A DNA stretch of 58,737 nucleotides. It comes from Nitrospira sp. (lineage in GTDB: Bacteria; Nitrospirota; Nitrospiria; Nitrospirales; Nitrospiraceae). The translations under genes were made by a program, and so were the position numbers. The number at the start of each line of letters is the position of its first letter. The stretch's first letter is position 1. The notes beneath the pieces are model-generated. The model was not told the DNA's origin, did not search any database, and saw only the letters and a program-made list of their open reading frames with translations. This document shows positions 7,119-15,519 of the stretch, piece by piece. The stretch spans positions 1 through 58,737 of the forward strand of contig JADYYH010000016.1 of the NCBI GenBank assembly GCA_020853775.1. Direction: 5' to 3'.

Positions 7119-8288
7119 ATGGATAGCACAATTCAGGCATTCTTTGCACCCTGCCCGCGCGGCCTCGAAGCCGTGCTCGCCGAAGAACTCACCGAGCTGG
7201 GCGCCGCCGGCGTCAAAGCCACCGCCGGAGGGGTGGCCTTTCGGGGGCCCCTCGCGCTCTGTTATCGCGTGAATCTCCACAGCCGCATCGCCAGCCGCAT
7301 TCTGTTGCGGATTGCGGAAGGGGCCTATCGCGATGAACACGATGTGTATGCCGCGGCCCACGCCATCCGCTGGCAGGACTGGTTTACCCCGCAGCAACGT
7401 ATCAAGGTGAAGGTCAGTGCGCACCGTTGCCCGCTGAAGAGCCTGGACTTTGTGACACTGCGGGTCAAGGATGCCGTCTGCGATCGATTCCAGTATGCCA
7501 GAGGCAAACGCCCCTCCGTCGACACCCATGCACCGGACATCCTGATTGCCGTCTACTTAGACGGCACGCAGTGCACCTTTTATCTGGATACGTCCGGTGA
7601 GCCGCTGTTTAAACGCGGGTGGCGAAAATCCGCCGGCGAAGCGCCCATCAGGGAAAATCTCGCGGCTGGCATCCTGCGTCTGTCCAAGTGGACGCCGGAC
7701 ACCCTGCTCTACGACCCCATGTGCGGTAGCGGAACATTCGTCGTCGAAGCGGCCTTGATGGCCCGCCGCATCGCGCCCGGCATCGGCCGGCGCTTCGCGT
7801 TCGAAAAGCTGCTCTCGTTCGACGCGCCACTGTTGAATACCCTCCGCGCCGAACTTCAGGCGGCTCAAATCGGCGCTAAGCCCGGGTTGATTCACGCCGC
7901 CGATCAGAGCGCGCAGGCGATCACGTCGATCACAGCCAATCTCGCGCTCGCCGGGCTCACGGAAGCGGTGACGCTGCAACAGGGCGATGTGCTGGACCTG
8001 CCCGCGCCGGCGGAGGCCGGTCTCCTCGTGACGAATCCTCCGTACGGCCACCGTATGGGAGAGCGCGAGGCATTACAGACATTTTATCCACGATTCGGCG
8101 ACCATTTAAAACAACTCTTCTGCGGATGGACCGTCCAGATTTTTACCGCCGACCTGAAGCTCCCCGGCCTGCTGCGTCTCGCGCCCTCACGCCGGGTGCC
8201 GTTGTTTAACGGAGCCATCGAATGCCGCCTGTTCGAATTCCGCATGGTCGCCGGCAGCCTCCGGAAGAAAAGAGCTGATGGCACATAG
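7119..8288 (+). CDS. THUMP-domain 23S rRNA guanine-N2 methyltransferase-like protein
   Basis: 389 residues of the RlmL N-terminal/YpsC type. Residues 1-160 form a ferredoxin-like plus THUMP RNA-binding region (FAPCPRGLEAVLAEEL at the start). The methylase half has DPMCGSGTF, the SAM-binding motif I, and TNPPYGHR, the catalytic NPPY motif. The E. coli homologue methylates G2445 of 23S rRNA at N2; this protein lacks the second RlmK domain, like many bacterial relatives. I chose ATG 7119 because the homology begins there. Its last codons and TAG stop (8286-8288) lie in the first unit of a repeat cluster, so the C-terminal tail RADGT comes from repeat DNA. Confidence 0.9.
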   Translation: MDSTIQAFFAPCPRGLEAVLAEELTELGAAGVKATAGGVAFRGPLALCYRVNLHSRIASRILLRIAEGAYRDEHDVYAAAHAIRWQDWFTPQQRIKVKVSAHRCPLKSLDFVTLRVKDAVCDRFQYARGKRPSVDTHAPDILIAVYLDGTQCTFYLDTSGEPLFKRGWRKSAGEAPIRENLAAGILRLSKWTPDTLLYDPMCGSGTFVVEAALMARRIAPGIGRRFAFEKLLSFDAPLLNTLRAELQAAQIGAKPGLIHAADQSAQAITSITANLALAGLTEAVTLQQGDVLDLPAPAEAGLLVTNPPYGHRMGEREALQTFYPRFGDHLKQLFCGWTVQIFTADLKLPGLLRLAPSRRVPLFNGAIECRLFEFRMVAGSLRKKRADGT

Positions 8289-8473
8289 CTAGGGAAATAA
8301 GAGCTAATGGCGTATGGCCGATAGCTAGGAGTTACAAGCGGATCTCTTCCATTCCAACCACCAGCTTTTCTCATTCCTGCCATCAGCTATACGCCATCTG
8401 CTCCCCTGTGCGTTTCCGCCATCGGCCATACGCTCTTGTTCTCCCGCCATACGCCATCAGCCATAAGCTCCCC
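8272..8473 (+). repeat. cluster of about 28-base imperfect repeats
   Basis: At least five related units occur in both orientations with the core GCCATCRGCYATACGCC. Forward units are at about 8378-8405, 8416-8444 and 8445-8473; inverted units are at about 8272-8293 and 8301-8331. The first inverted unit overlaps the end of the methyltransferase gene and provides its stop. A decayed relative is seen at 39208-39295. Inverted units can fold into long hairpins. No protein-coding sign. Function unknown; REP-like behaviour is a guess. Confidence 0.7.
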
Positions 8474-8484
8474 CTCTTCCGCGC

Positions 8485-8513
8485 TTGACAGCGTCGCGAA
8501 AGACTCCTATTTT
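8485..8513 (+). promoter_or_regulatory. strong sigma-70-like promoter of the GT20 gene, leaderless
   Basis: TTGACA (8485-8490), exactly 17 bases, then TATTTT (8508-8513). The ATG is at 8520, six bases after the -10 box, where transcription should start. The predicted mRNA has no leader and no Shine-Dalgarno site. Confidence 0.65.
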
Positions 8514-8519
8514 CAGCGT

Positions 8520-10046
8520 ATGAACGCGTCTCACGCGCCCCTCGAAGAACTGCAGCCGGAGCAGGATCTCTCCCTTTCGCGCCTGATCATCGTCTCGAAC
8601 CGCGAGCCCTACGAACATCGGCTGGTGAAGGATCATTTGATTTGGGAGCGCACGTCGGGGGGACTCATTTCGGCGCTCGACCCGATGATGCGGCGGCTGG
8701 GCGGCACGTGGATCGCGTGGGGCAGCGGCAAGGCCGATCGGGATGTAGTGGATGAGGAGATGGTCGTCGAAGTCCCTCCCGATGCTCCGACCTATCGCCT
8801 GCGCCGCGTATGGCTCGAAAATGGAGAGGTGAAGGGCGGGTATCAAGGATACGCGAACCAGGTCCTCTGGCCGCTCTGCCACCTCACCTTGGACCGGGTC
8901 GCCTACCGGAAAGCCTTCTGGCATGCCTATCAGGCGATGAACGCACGCTTTGCGGATGTGGTCCTCAGTGAGCTTGCTGAAAAACCGGGATTCGTCTGGG
9001 TGCACGATTTTCATCTCGCCCTGCTCCCCGGTCTTATCAAGGCCTCCCTTCCCAATCAGCCGGTCGCGGTCTTCTGGCATACGCCCTGGCCCGGTCCGGA
9101 TGCATTTCGCATCCTGCCCGAACGAAGAGAAATCCTGGAATCTCTGCTGGCCGCCGACCTGGTCATGTTCCAGACGCACAGTTTTCTCCACTGTTTTCTT
9201 GAATGCGCCAAGGAGTTTCTCGACACGGAGATCCTGCCCGACGACCATCACATCGAATCTAAGGGCCACCGCACCAGATTGGTGGTTCGCCCCATCAGCA
9301 TCAGCTATCAGGCCTGGGCCGAACGGGCACAATCACCGCAAGTCACGCGCGCCATGGACGTGCTGCGTAATCTGCACATCTTTCAACCGACGATACGTAT
9401 CGGGCTGGGCGTCGATCGACTCGACTACACCAAAGGCCTCCTGAAACGGTTGTGGGCCATCGAGGCGTTTTTCCAGCAGTACCCGCAGTACCGCGGCCAG
9501 TTCACCTTTATCCAGATCGCCGTGCCGACGCGCGGCGATGTCGAAGCCTATCGCAGCTATCGCGAACTCATCCGCGAAACCGTCAACGAGATCAACATGC
9601 GGTATGGCACGATTTCTCACCCCGGCAGCCCGCAGGCCTCGCGCTGGCGGCCGATCGAATTTCGCGAAGGGCGCATCGGGATGGACACGCTGGCGGCCTA
9701 TTACCGCATGGCCGATCTGGCGTTGGTGAGTTCGGTCTACGATGGCATGAACCTGGTGGCAAAGGAGTATGTCGCGAGCCAGATTGAAGAGAAGGGCGTG
9801 TTGCTGGTGAGCCATCTGGCGGGGGCGGCAGACGAAATGACCGATGCCCTGGTGATCAACCCCTACGACCCGGAAGGGGTCGCCGATTCCATCCGTCAGG
9901 CGCTGGAGATGCCGTTGGGCGAGCGCCGTGACCGGATGCGACGCATGCGCGCCTATCTGGAAGCGCATGACATTCGCGCCTGGGCCGATGACTGCCTGCG
10001 CGACGCGGGAATCCTTCCGCATCAGGACAGCCCTGCCCTTGGATAA
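8520..10046 (+). CDS. otsA: GT20 glycosyltransferase: trehalose-6-phosphate synthase family
   Basis: 508 residues of glycosyltransferase family 20, which joins a UDP- or ADP-activated glucose to a phosphorylated acceptor. It starts SRLIIVSNREPYEHR and has TSGGLISALDPMM, WVHDFHLALLPG, FWHTPWPGPDAFRILPER and, near the C-terminus, the sugar-nucleotide region DGMNLVAKEYVASQ. These cover the donor and acceptor sites of OtsA. Differences from E. coli OtsA include PISISYQAW where PIGID is usual. No phosphatase (OtsB) gene is adjacent, so the related glucosylglycerol-phosphate synthase activity remains possible. The expected role is compatible-solute synthesis under osmotic stress. The start follows the promoter at leaderless spacing. 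Confidence 0.82.
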   Translation: MNASHAPLEELQPEQDLSLSRLIIVSNREPYEHRLVKDHLIWERTSGGLISALDPMMRRLGGTWIAWGSGKADRDVVDEEMVVEVPPDAPTYRLRRVWLENGEVKGGYQGYANQVLWPLCHLTLDRVAYRKAFWHAYQAMNARFADVVLSELAEKPGFVWVHDFHLALLPGLIKASLPNQPVAVFWHTPWPGPDAFRILPERREILESLLAADLVMFQTHSFLHCFLECAKEFLDTEILPDDHHIESKGHRTRLVVRPISISYQAWAERAQSPQVTRAMDVLRNLHIFQPTIRIGLGVDRLDYTKGLLKRLWAIEAFFQQYPQYRGQFTFIQIAVPTRGDVEAYRSYRELIRETVNEINMRYGTISHPGSPQASRWRPIEFREGRIGMDTLAAYYRMADLALVSSVYDGMNLVAKEYVASQIEEKGVLLVSHLAGAADEMTDALVINPYDPEGVADSIRQALEMPLGERRDRMRRMRAYLEAHDIRAWADDCLRDAGILPHQDSPALG

Positions 10047-10071
10047 CCGACGCGAGTTCGCAACCATCGGT

Positions 10072-12093
10072 TTGCAGTGCTTCCGCCGGAAACTCCCACT
10101 CTTCCTGCTTCTCAGCTGCTGCACACTCCTGAGCGGCTGCGCACAGCTGTCCAAACTATTCGCCGTCACGCCGCCGGTAGACCAACAGGTGGATCGACAA
10201 CAACAGGCGATGGTGGCTCAACTGGCCCCCCTTATCGAGGCCGAACTGCAGGACAATCTCAACGTCATGCTTCCCGCAGTTCGCAAGGGCCTGGCCAATC
10301 AGACGAATAAGGCGGCCAAATTCAAGGGCGATCTCGTCCTACACGCGCTGGCTGATCCCTGGCAGGGCCTGACGACGATCGAACAGACCGGCCTCTTAGC
10401 CGCGACTGCCGCCGAATCGGGAGTTGAGGAACTGCCCGCCGTCATCGAAATTCTGGAAGAAGGGATGGATCGACACGGCGCACCGTTCAAGCCGCTCAAC
10501 TTCCCGATCACCCTGGCGCCGGAGGATCTTCTCGGATTCATGATGGAAGCGCTTGAAGATGCCCATCAGGACCGCGAACAGGCGCTCCGCCACCTGTCGC
10601 CACAGGATCGGGACTTTCTCTTCACCCAGGCGCGCCCGTTGGCGGAACACTTCATTCCGCACATTACGCCGCCGACCGGGTTGGCGGAAGCGGAAGCGGC
10701 CGGCCGCTATGCGACGTTGCTCATACAGCAGGTGGATTATGCGCCGCTCATTGCCGCCGCGCAGCGATTGGCCCGGCTGGGCAACCGGAAATTTTTGCAA
10801 CAATTAGACATCGCGCTTCACCATCGAAAGCCGATTACGCAGGCGGTTTCCGGCATAACGGGCGATCTGCTCCTCGTTCAGCAGACCTCCTACGGCCTGC
10901 TCGTGATCGGCGGCCATGGCCCCAATACGTATGACCTCGACAAAGGCGCCGCGCTCATCATCGACCTCGGCGGCAACGACACCTATCGAGGACTCATCGG
11001 CGCAAGCCCGAACAGCGACCTCGGCAACAGTGTGGTGATCGACCTGAGCGGCAACGATCTCTATCAGCCCGCCGCGCTCGGATTGGCCACAGGGCGCGCC
11101 GGCATCGGCATCGTCATCGACCACAGTGGAGACGATACCTACCAGTTAGCGCTTGGTTCCGGAGGGGTCGGCTTTGCAGGGCTCGGGATCCTGTATGATG
11201 GAGAAGGACAGGATGTGTACGAAGGAACCCGGTTTACTCAAGGCGCGGCCTTCGGCGGATTCGGTCTCCTGCTGGACCGCGCCGGCGACGATCGGTATAC
11301 GAGTTTCGGGTACGCGCTGGGCTTCGGCGGGCCGTTGGGTGTGGGCGCCCTCATCGATGTGTCCGGCAATGACTCCTATGAATGCGGGGGAAAATATCCC
11401 AGCGCCTACAATGACACAGATGCGCCGCATGCCCGACCGCAGGATCCGGGCTTTCAATACGATTGTTTCGGGCTCGGTACCGGCGCGGGGCTCCGCGTCT
11501 TCAGCAAACAGTCGGCGCACCGGGCTCAGAGTCTGGCCGGTGGATGGGGTCTGCTGATCGATCTGGCGGGTCGGGATCGTTATCGCAGCGCAAACTTTTC
11601 ACAAGGGCACGGGTACTTTTTCGGGCTTGGCGTGAAACTCGATCTGGCCGGCGATGACGAACACCAGTCAGCGCGGTACGGCGTGGGAACAGCCGCCCAT
11701 TTCGGCGTCGGCCTGAGCCTGGACTATCAGGGGAAGGATCGGTACGGATCCAAGGGACCGTTCTACAACGGCGGCACAGCCTGGGATGGCAGCGTCGCCC
11801 TGGCCGTGGATGGTGGTCCGGACAGCGACTTCTATGACCTGCCCACCTCGACCGGCCTGGGGATGGCGGATCTTGGCGGCTGGGGTCTGTTCATTGAAGA
11901 AGGCGGCGCCGATCAGTACTTCGTCGGTCGAGGATTAGGTCAGGGCGCGGACACGAGCATCGGCGCATTTTTCGACCTGGAGGGCAGAGACGACTATTCT
12001 GCCGTTCCACTTCGAAACGGAGAGGCGCGACCGGAACGGTTGAATCGCAAAACCTATATCGAAAATCAGGGTAGCCTCTTCATCGACCGATAG
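10072..12093 (+). CDS. predicted lipoprotein built of twelve D-x-G-x-D-x-Y repeats
   Basis: About 673 residues. The N-terminus reads LPLFLLLSCCTLLSGC, a signal peptide with lipobox LSGC, so it is probably anchored in a membrane. The start is uncertain: TTG 10072 gives a normal signal peptide, and TTG 10039, overlapping the GT20 stop, is another choice. Residues 20-290 are helical. From about position 10945 to 12040 there are twelve imperfect repeats of about 26 residues with the pattern GhhhDxxGxDxY followed by glycine-rich turns, for example IDLSGNDLY and IDHSGDDTY. Such repeats suggest a beta-solenoid, possibly calcium-binding through the aspartates. I do not recognise a named family. It may be cotranscribed with the GT20 gene. 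The TIR repeat starts right after its TAG. Confidence 0.75.
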   Translation: MQCFRRKLPLFLLLSCCTLLSGCAQLSKLFAVTPPVDQQVDRQQQAMVAQLAPLIEAELQDNLNVMLPAVRKGLANQTNKAAKFKGDLVLHALADPWQGLTTIEQTGLLAATAAESGVEELPAVIEILEEGMDRHGAPFKPLNFPITLAPEDLLGFMMEALEDAHQDREQALRHLSPQDRDFLFTQARPLAEHFIPHITPPTGLAEAEAAGRYATLLIQQVDYAPLIAAAQRLARLGNRKFLQQLDIALHHRKPITQAVSGITGDLLLVQQTSYGLLVIGGHGPNTYDLDKGAALIIDLGGNDTYRGLIGASPNSDLGNSVVIDLSGNDLYQPAALGLATGRAGIGIVIDHSGDDTYQLALGSGGVGFAGLGILYDGEGQDVYEGTRFTQGAAFGGFGLLLDRAGDDRYTSFGYALGFGGPLGVGALIDVSGNDSYECGGKYPSAYNDTDAPHARPQDPGFQYDCFGLGTGAGLRVFSKQSAHRAQSLAGGWGLLIDLAGRDRYRSANFSQGHGYFFGLGVKLDLAGDDEHQSARYGVGTAAHFGVGLSLDYQGKDRYGSKGPFYNGGTAWDGSVALAVDGGPDSDFYDLPTSTGLGMADLGGWGLFIEEGGADQYFVGRGLGQGADTSIGAFFDLEGRDDYSAVPLRNGEARPERLNRKTYIENQGSLFIDR

Positions 12094-12216
12094 CAGGATG
12101 GTGAAAAAGACCGCCGGCGTTGTCCTCGCATCCCGCAGAAGCTCAACGTACCGCAAGGCTACGCTTCGCCTCTTTCCTCGCTGCGGCCTCGCTGGACGGC
12201 CTTTTTGACCACCCTG
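12094..12216 (+). repeat. TIR hairpin repeat, copy 2
   Basis: 123 bases beginning directly after the TAG stop at 12091-12093. Left end CAGGATGGTGAAAAAG, right end CTTTTTGACCACCCTG; the ends pair almost perfectly. The centre holds CGTACC-GCAA-GG-C-TACG, the same hairpin position as copy 1 with changed bases. It lies between two genes on the same strand (repeat lipoprotein and lon), so here it could separate transcription units. Confidence 0.85.
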
Positions 12217-12273
12217 CAGGCTCGCTCCGCATTGCGTCCGGCCCGTGAGCGCTCCCCCTTTCCTGACCTGCGC

Positions 12274-12301
12274 TTGACTCACTCCGCCTTGTGGCTATCT
12301 T
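12274..12301 (+). promoter_or_regulatory. predicted lon promoter
   Basis: TTGACT (12274-12279), 16 bases, TATCTT (12296-12301). The leader to the lon ATG would be about 80 bases. No heat-shock sigma-32 consensus was seen. Confidence 0.45.
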
Positions 12302-12387
12302 AACCGGTAAGAACGGGCGTGACCCTGTCTTCTGTCCCGGTCGCGCTGCTCTCACCCGATGACCATCCGAGCACAGCGGAGGATAAT

Positions 12388-14781
12388 ATGACTGATTCGA
12401 ACGGCCCCATACTCACGAACCTGCCGATACTCCCCTTGAAACGCACGGTGCTCTTCCCCGGCACGATGATGCCGTTGACGGTAGGACGCGACCGTTCCAT
12501 CGCGGCCGTTGAAGCAGCGCTCAAAACGGAAGACAAAACCTTGCTGGTCGTGGCGCAACGAGACGCCCAGACCGATCAGCCGACGCTCGAAGACCTGTAC
12601 ACAATCGGGACCAAGGCCGTCATCAAGCAGACGGTTCGAAGCCCGGAAGGTCATTATAATATTTTGATCCAGGGATTGGAGCGGTTCGTACTGCTGAAGC
12701 TGGATCAAGTTGATCCTTATCTGCAGGCGCGGGTGAAGCAATTGCCGGCTCCCAGCGAACGGAGTACGGAGGTCGAAGCGCTGCATCGAGCGATCCTCGA
12801 CATCATCACCGAACTGCCCAAACTGATCCAGACACCGGGAGTGCATGAAGCGGTGGCGGCGCTGGGGACCGAAGAAGACCCGGTGGTGTTGGCGTACCGC
12901 ATCGCCTCGTTGCTGAATCTCACGTTGGACGGCGAACAGCAATTGCTGGAAGCCTCCACCCGTGCGGACCTGTTGCGTGGGCTGTACGCCACGCTGTCGC
13001 GGGAGGTTCAGATTCTTCAGTTGCGAGATAAAATCACCAGCGAAGCCAAGGAAAAACTCGGCAAAACTCAGCGGGAATACCTGCTGCGCGAGCAGCTGAA
13101 GACCATTCAGCAGGAGCTGGGCGAGAGCAACGGCGAAGAAGATGAGGTCGCCGTGCTGCGAAAGAAGATCCAGGAGGCCGACCTTCCTGAACAGGTGAGA
13201 AAAGAAACCGATCGCGAGTTGACGCGGCTGGCGAAAACGCCCAGCGCCTCGCCGGAGCATCAGGTCATCCGGAGCTATCTGGAGCTGGTGCTCGAGTTGC
13301 CGTGGAATACATCGTCGGAAGAAGGTCTAGACCTCGCGCACGTGCGGAAGGTGTTGAACGAGGATCACTACGGCATCAAGGAAGTGAAGGAACGGATCGT
13401 CGAGCACCTGGCGGTCCTAAAGTTGAACCCTTCTGCCAAAGCGCCGATTCTCTGCCTCGTCGGCCCTCCCGGCGTGGGGAAAACCAGCTTGGGGCAATCC
13501 ATCGCCAAGTCCATGGGTCGGACCTTCGAACGGTTCAGCCTCGGCGGGCTGCATGACGAAGGCGAATTGCGCGGCCACCGCCGCACCTACGTCGGCGCCC
13601 TGCCCGGCCGAATCATCCAAGCCGTGCGGCGAGCCGGCGTGAACAATCCGGTCATCATGCTGGACGAGGTCGATAAGCTAGGCCGCGACTTCCGCGGCGA
13701 TCCCGCGGCGGCCTTGCTGGAGATTCTGGATCCCGCGCAGAACCATACGTTCCGCGACCATTATCTCGATCTGCCGTTCGACCTGTCGAAGGTGTTTTTC
13801 ATCACGACGGCCAATACGCTGGAGACGCTGTCGCAGCCGTTGCTCGATCGTATGGAAATCATCCGTCTGAACGGCTATAGCGAACGCGAAAAACGCGAGA
13901 TCGCTCTGCGGTATCTCTGGCCGAGACGGCTGAAAGAAGCCGGTCTGAAGGCAGAAGACGTGACGTTGTCCGACAGCGTGCTCGACCATGTGATCGGCCG
14001 CTACACCAGGGAATCCGGTGTGCGCCAACTGGAGCAGATGTTGGGCCGCATTACGCGAAAAGTGGCGGTCGCCTTTGCCGATCGGCCTGCCGATGCCACG
14101 GCCGCACCGGTGGAGATCACGCAAGCGCTTCTGGACGAATGGCTGGGGCAGGAACGATTCCAGCCGGAAGAGGCGCGCAAGAATCTGCCGGCTGGTGTCG
14201 CTACCGGCATGGCGTGGACGCCGACGGGCGGCGACGTACTGTATATCGAGACGACCCTGCTGCCCGGCAGTCACGAGTTGACGCTCACCGGACAGTTGGG
14301 CGACGTGATGCAGGAATCGGCTCGTGCGGCCCGCAGCTACCTCTGGTCGCATGCGGAAAGCATGGGATTGGATATCTCGCGCTTCAAACGGAACGGGGTT
14401 CACATTCACGTGCCCTCGGGCGCCATTCCCAAAGACGGTCCTTCGGCCGGTATTACGATGGCGACCGCGTTGGCCTCGGCCTATGTCGGCAAACCGGTCC
14501 GGAGCGACACGGCCATGACCGGCGAGATCAGCCTGACAGGGCTGGTGTTACCGGTGGGCGGGATCAAGGAGAAGGTGCTGGCCGCCCATCGAGCCGGCAT
14601 CAAGCGGATCATTCTGCCGAAGGCCAATGAGAAGGACCTGAAAGAGGTGCCACAGGAAGTTCGCGATGAACTGACGGTCATTCCCGTCGAACGGATCGAA
14701 GAAGTCCTGCCGGCGGCTTTCAACCAGGATGCGGCCTCGGCGGAGAAACACGACCCTATGGCGACGTCCAGTGCGTCATAA
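12388..14781 (+). CDS. lon: Lon ATP-dependent protease
   Basis: 797 residues, full length for LonA. The N-terminal substrate-binding domain starts LPILPLKRTVLFPGTMMPL. The AAA+ module has Walker A GPPGVGKT and Walker B VIMLDEVDKLG. The protease domain has the catalytic serine in PKDGPSAG (S686) and the catalytic lysine in GGIKEKVLAAH about 43 residues later. It degrades misfolded and selected regulatory proteins in the cytoplasm. ATG 12388 is chosen because GGAGG lies 5-9 bases upstream and homology begins there. A strong GC hairpin follows the stop. Confidence 0.98.
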   Translation: MTDSNGPILTNLPILPLKRTVLFPGTMMPLTVGRDRSIAAVEAALKTEDKTLLVVAQRDAQTDQPTLEDLYTIGTKAVIKQTVRSPEGHYNILIQGLERFVLLKLDQVDPYLQARVKQLPAPSERSTEVEALHRAILDIITELPKLIQTPGVHEAVAALGTEEDPVVLAYRIASLLNLTLDGEQQLLEASTRADLLRGLYATLSREVQILQLRDKITSEAKEKLGKTQREYLLREQLKTIQQELGESNGEEDEVAVLRKKIQEADLPEQVRKETDRELTRLAKTPSASPEHQVIRSYLELVLELPWNTSSEEGLDLAHVRKVLNEDHYGIKEVKERIVEHLAVLKLNPSAKAPILCLVGPPGVGKTSLGQSIAKSMGRTFERFSLGGLHDEGELRGHRRTYVGALPGRIIQAVRRAGVNNPVIMLDEVDKLGRDFRGDPAAALLEILDPAQNHTFRDHYLDLPFDLSKVFFITTANTLETLSQPLLDRMEIIRLNGYSEREKREIALRYLWPRRLKEAGLKAEDVTLSDSVLDHVIGRYTRESGVRQLEQMLGRITRKVAVAFADRPADATAAPVEITQALLDEWLGQERFQPEEARKNLPAGVATGMAWTPTGGDVLYIETTLLPGSHELTLTGQLGDVMQESARAARSYLWSHAESMGLDISRFKRNGVHIHVPSGAIPKDGPSAGITMATALASAYVGKPVRSDTAMTGEISLTGLVLPVGGIKEKVLAAHRAGIKRIILPKANEKDLKEVPQEVRDELTVIPVERIEEVLPAAFNQDAASAEKHDPMATSSAS

Positions 14782-14787
14782 CCTGTC

Positions 14788-14813
14788 GGGCCCCGGCTGA
14801 GTAGCCGGGGCCC
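14788..14813 (+). terminator. hairpin terminator after lon
   Basis: A perfect 11-base stem, GGGCCCCGGCT with AGCCGGGGCCC, and a GAGT loop lie 7 bases after the lon stop. The U-tract is poor, so efficiency is uncertain. Confidence 0.7.
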
Positions 14814-14970
14814 CGCTCATTACCGCCTTCGCTCTCGACTATTCTTGCACAATGTGACAGCCGTGACTGGCCAATCCGATCGCCTTGCCCTTCCGTAAAG
14901 AGCTATGTCAGGATGAAGAATGTCACCTGGTTGATGCGGGTCTCACATGAACCGGCAAAGGAGAGGATCC

Positions 14971-15390
14971 ATGCCATCGAACATCGAGATCGGACCGATC
15001 GTGAAGGTGTCCAAGCCCGACGAGGAATGGAAGAAGCTGCTGCCCTCCGCCGCCTATCGCGTGTTGCGGCATGAAGATACCGAGCGGGCCTTTACGAGTC
15101 CGCTGCATGACAATCACCAGGTCGGCATTTATCACTGCGCCGGCTGTGATCTCCCCGCCTATTCGTCGGAGCATAAGTTTGAGAGCGGTACCGGCTGGCC
15201 CAGTTTCTGGCAACCCATCGATCCGAAAGTCGTCGAAACACGCACCGATACCAAGTTCTTTATGACGCGGGTCGAAGTGCACTGCGCGCGCTGCGGTGGC
15301 CACCAGGGACATATTTTTGAAGACGGGCCCGAGCCAACGGGATTGCGCTACTGCATCAACGGCGTCTCACTAACATTCGTTCCCGCCTGA
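14971..15390 (+). CDS. msrB: peptide methionine-R-sulfoxide reductase MsrB
   Basis: 139 residues. It reduces the R form of methionine sulfoxide in proteins, using thioredoxin. It has two zinc-binding CxxC motifs (HCAGC and HCARCGGHQGH), the GTGWPSF substrate loop and the catalytic cysteine in RYCINGVSLTF near the C-terminus. The ATG at 14971 follows AAAGGAGAGGATCC; an upstream ATG at 14947 adds only 8 unconserved residues. No signal peptide, so it should be cytoplasmic. It has no MsrA partner next to it. Confidence 0.96.
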   Translation: MPSNIEIGPIVKVSKPDEEWKKLLPSAAYRVLRHEDTERAFTSPLHDNHQVGIYHCAGCDLPAYSSEHKFESGTGWPSFWQPIDPKVVETRTDTKFFMTRVEVHCARCGGHQGHIFEDGPEPTGLRYCINGVSLTFVPA

Positions 15391-15412
15391 ATACTTTGCC
15401 GGATACGTCGAT

Positions 15413-15432
15413 GAGACACAGCCGTGTGTCTC
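15413..15432 (+). terminator. hairpin after msrB
   Basis: GAGACACA-GCCG-TGTGTCTC, a perfect 8-base stem 22 bases after the msrB stop, followed by TCTCGTGTTG. Likely intrinsic terminator with a weak U-tract. Confidence 0.55.
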
Positions 15433-15479
15433 TCTCGTGTTGATGATCGCGATCGCCGCATGGAACGCATCGCCGCACC

Positions 15480-15509
15480 TTGCAATTTGTCGCTGAACAC
15501 TCCTAGACT
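15480..15509 (+). promoter_or_regulatory. predicted near-leaderless promoter
   Basis: TTGCAA (15480-15485), 18 bases, TAGACT (15504-15509). The downstream ATG is 11 bases after the -10 box, giving a leader of about 3-5 bases. Confidence 0.4.
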
Positions 15510-15519
15510 GTGACATTCC

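Noticed and set aside
8272-8473. CRISPR array
   Set aside because: Units are imperfect, occur in both orientations and lack regular unique spacers; no cas gene is present.
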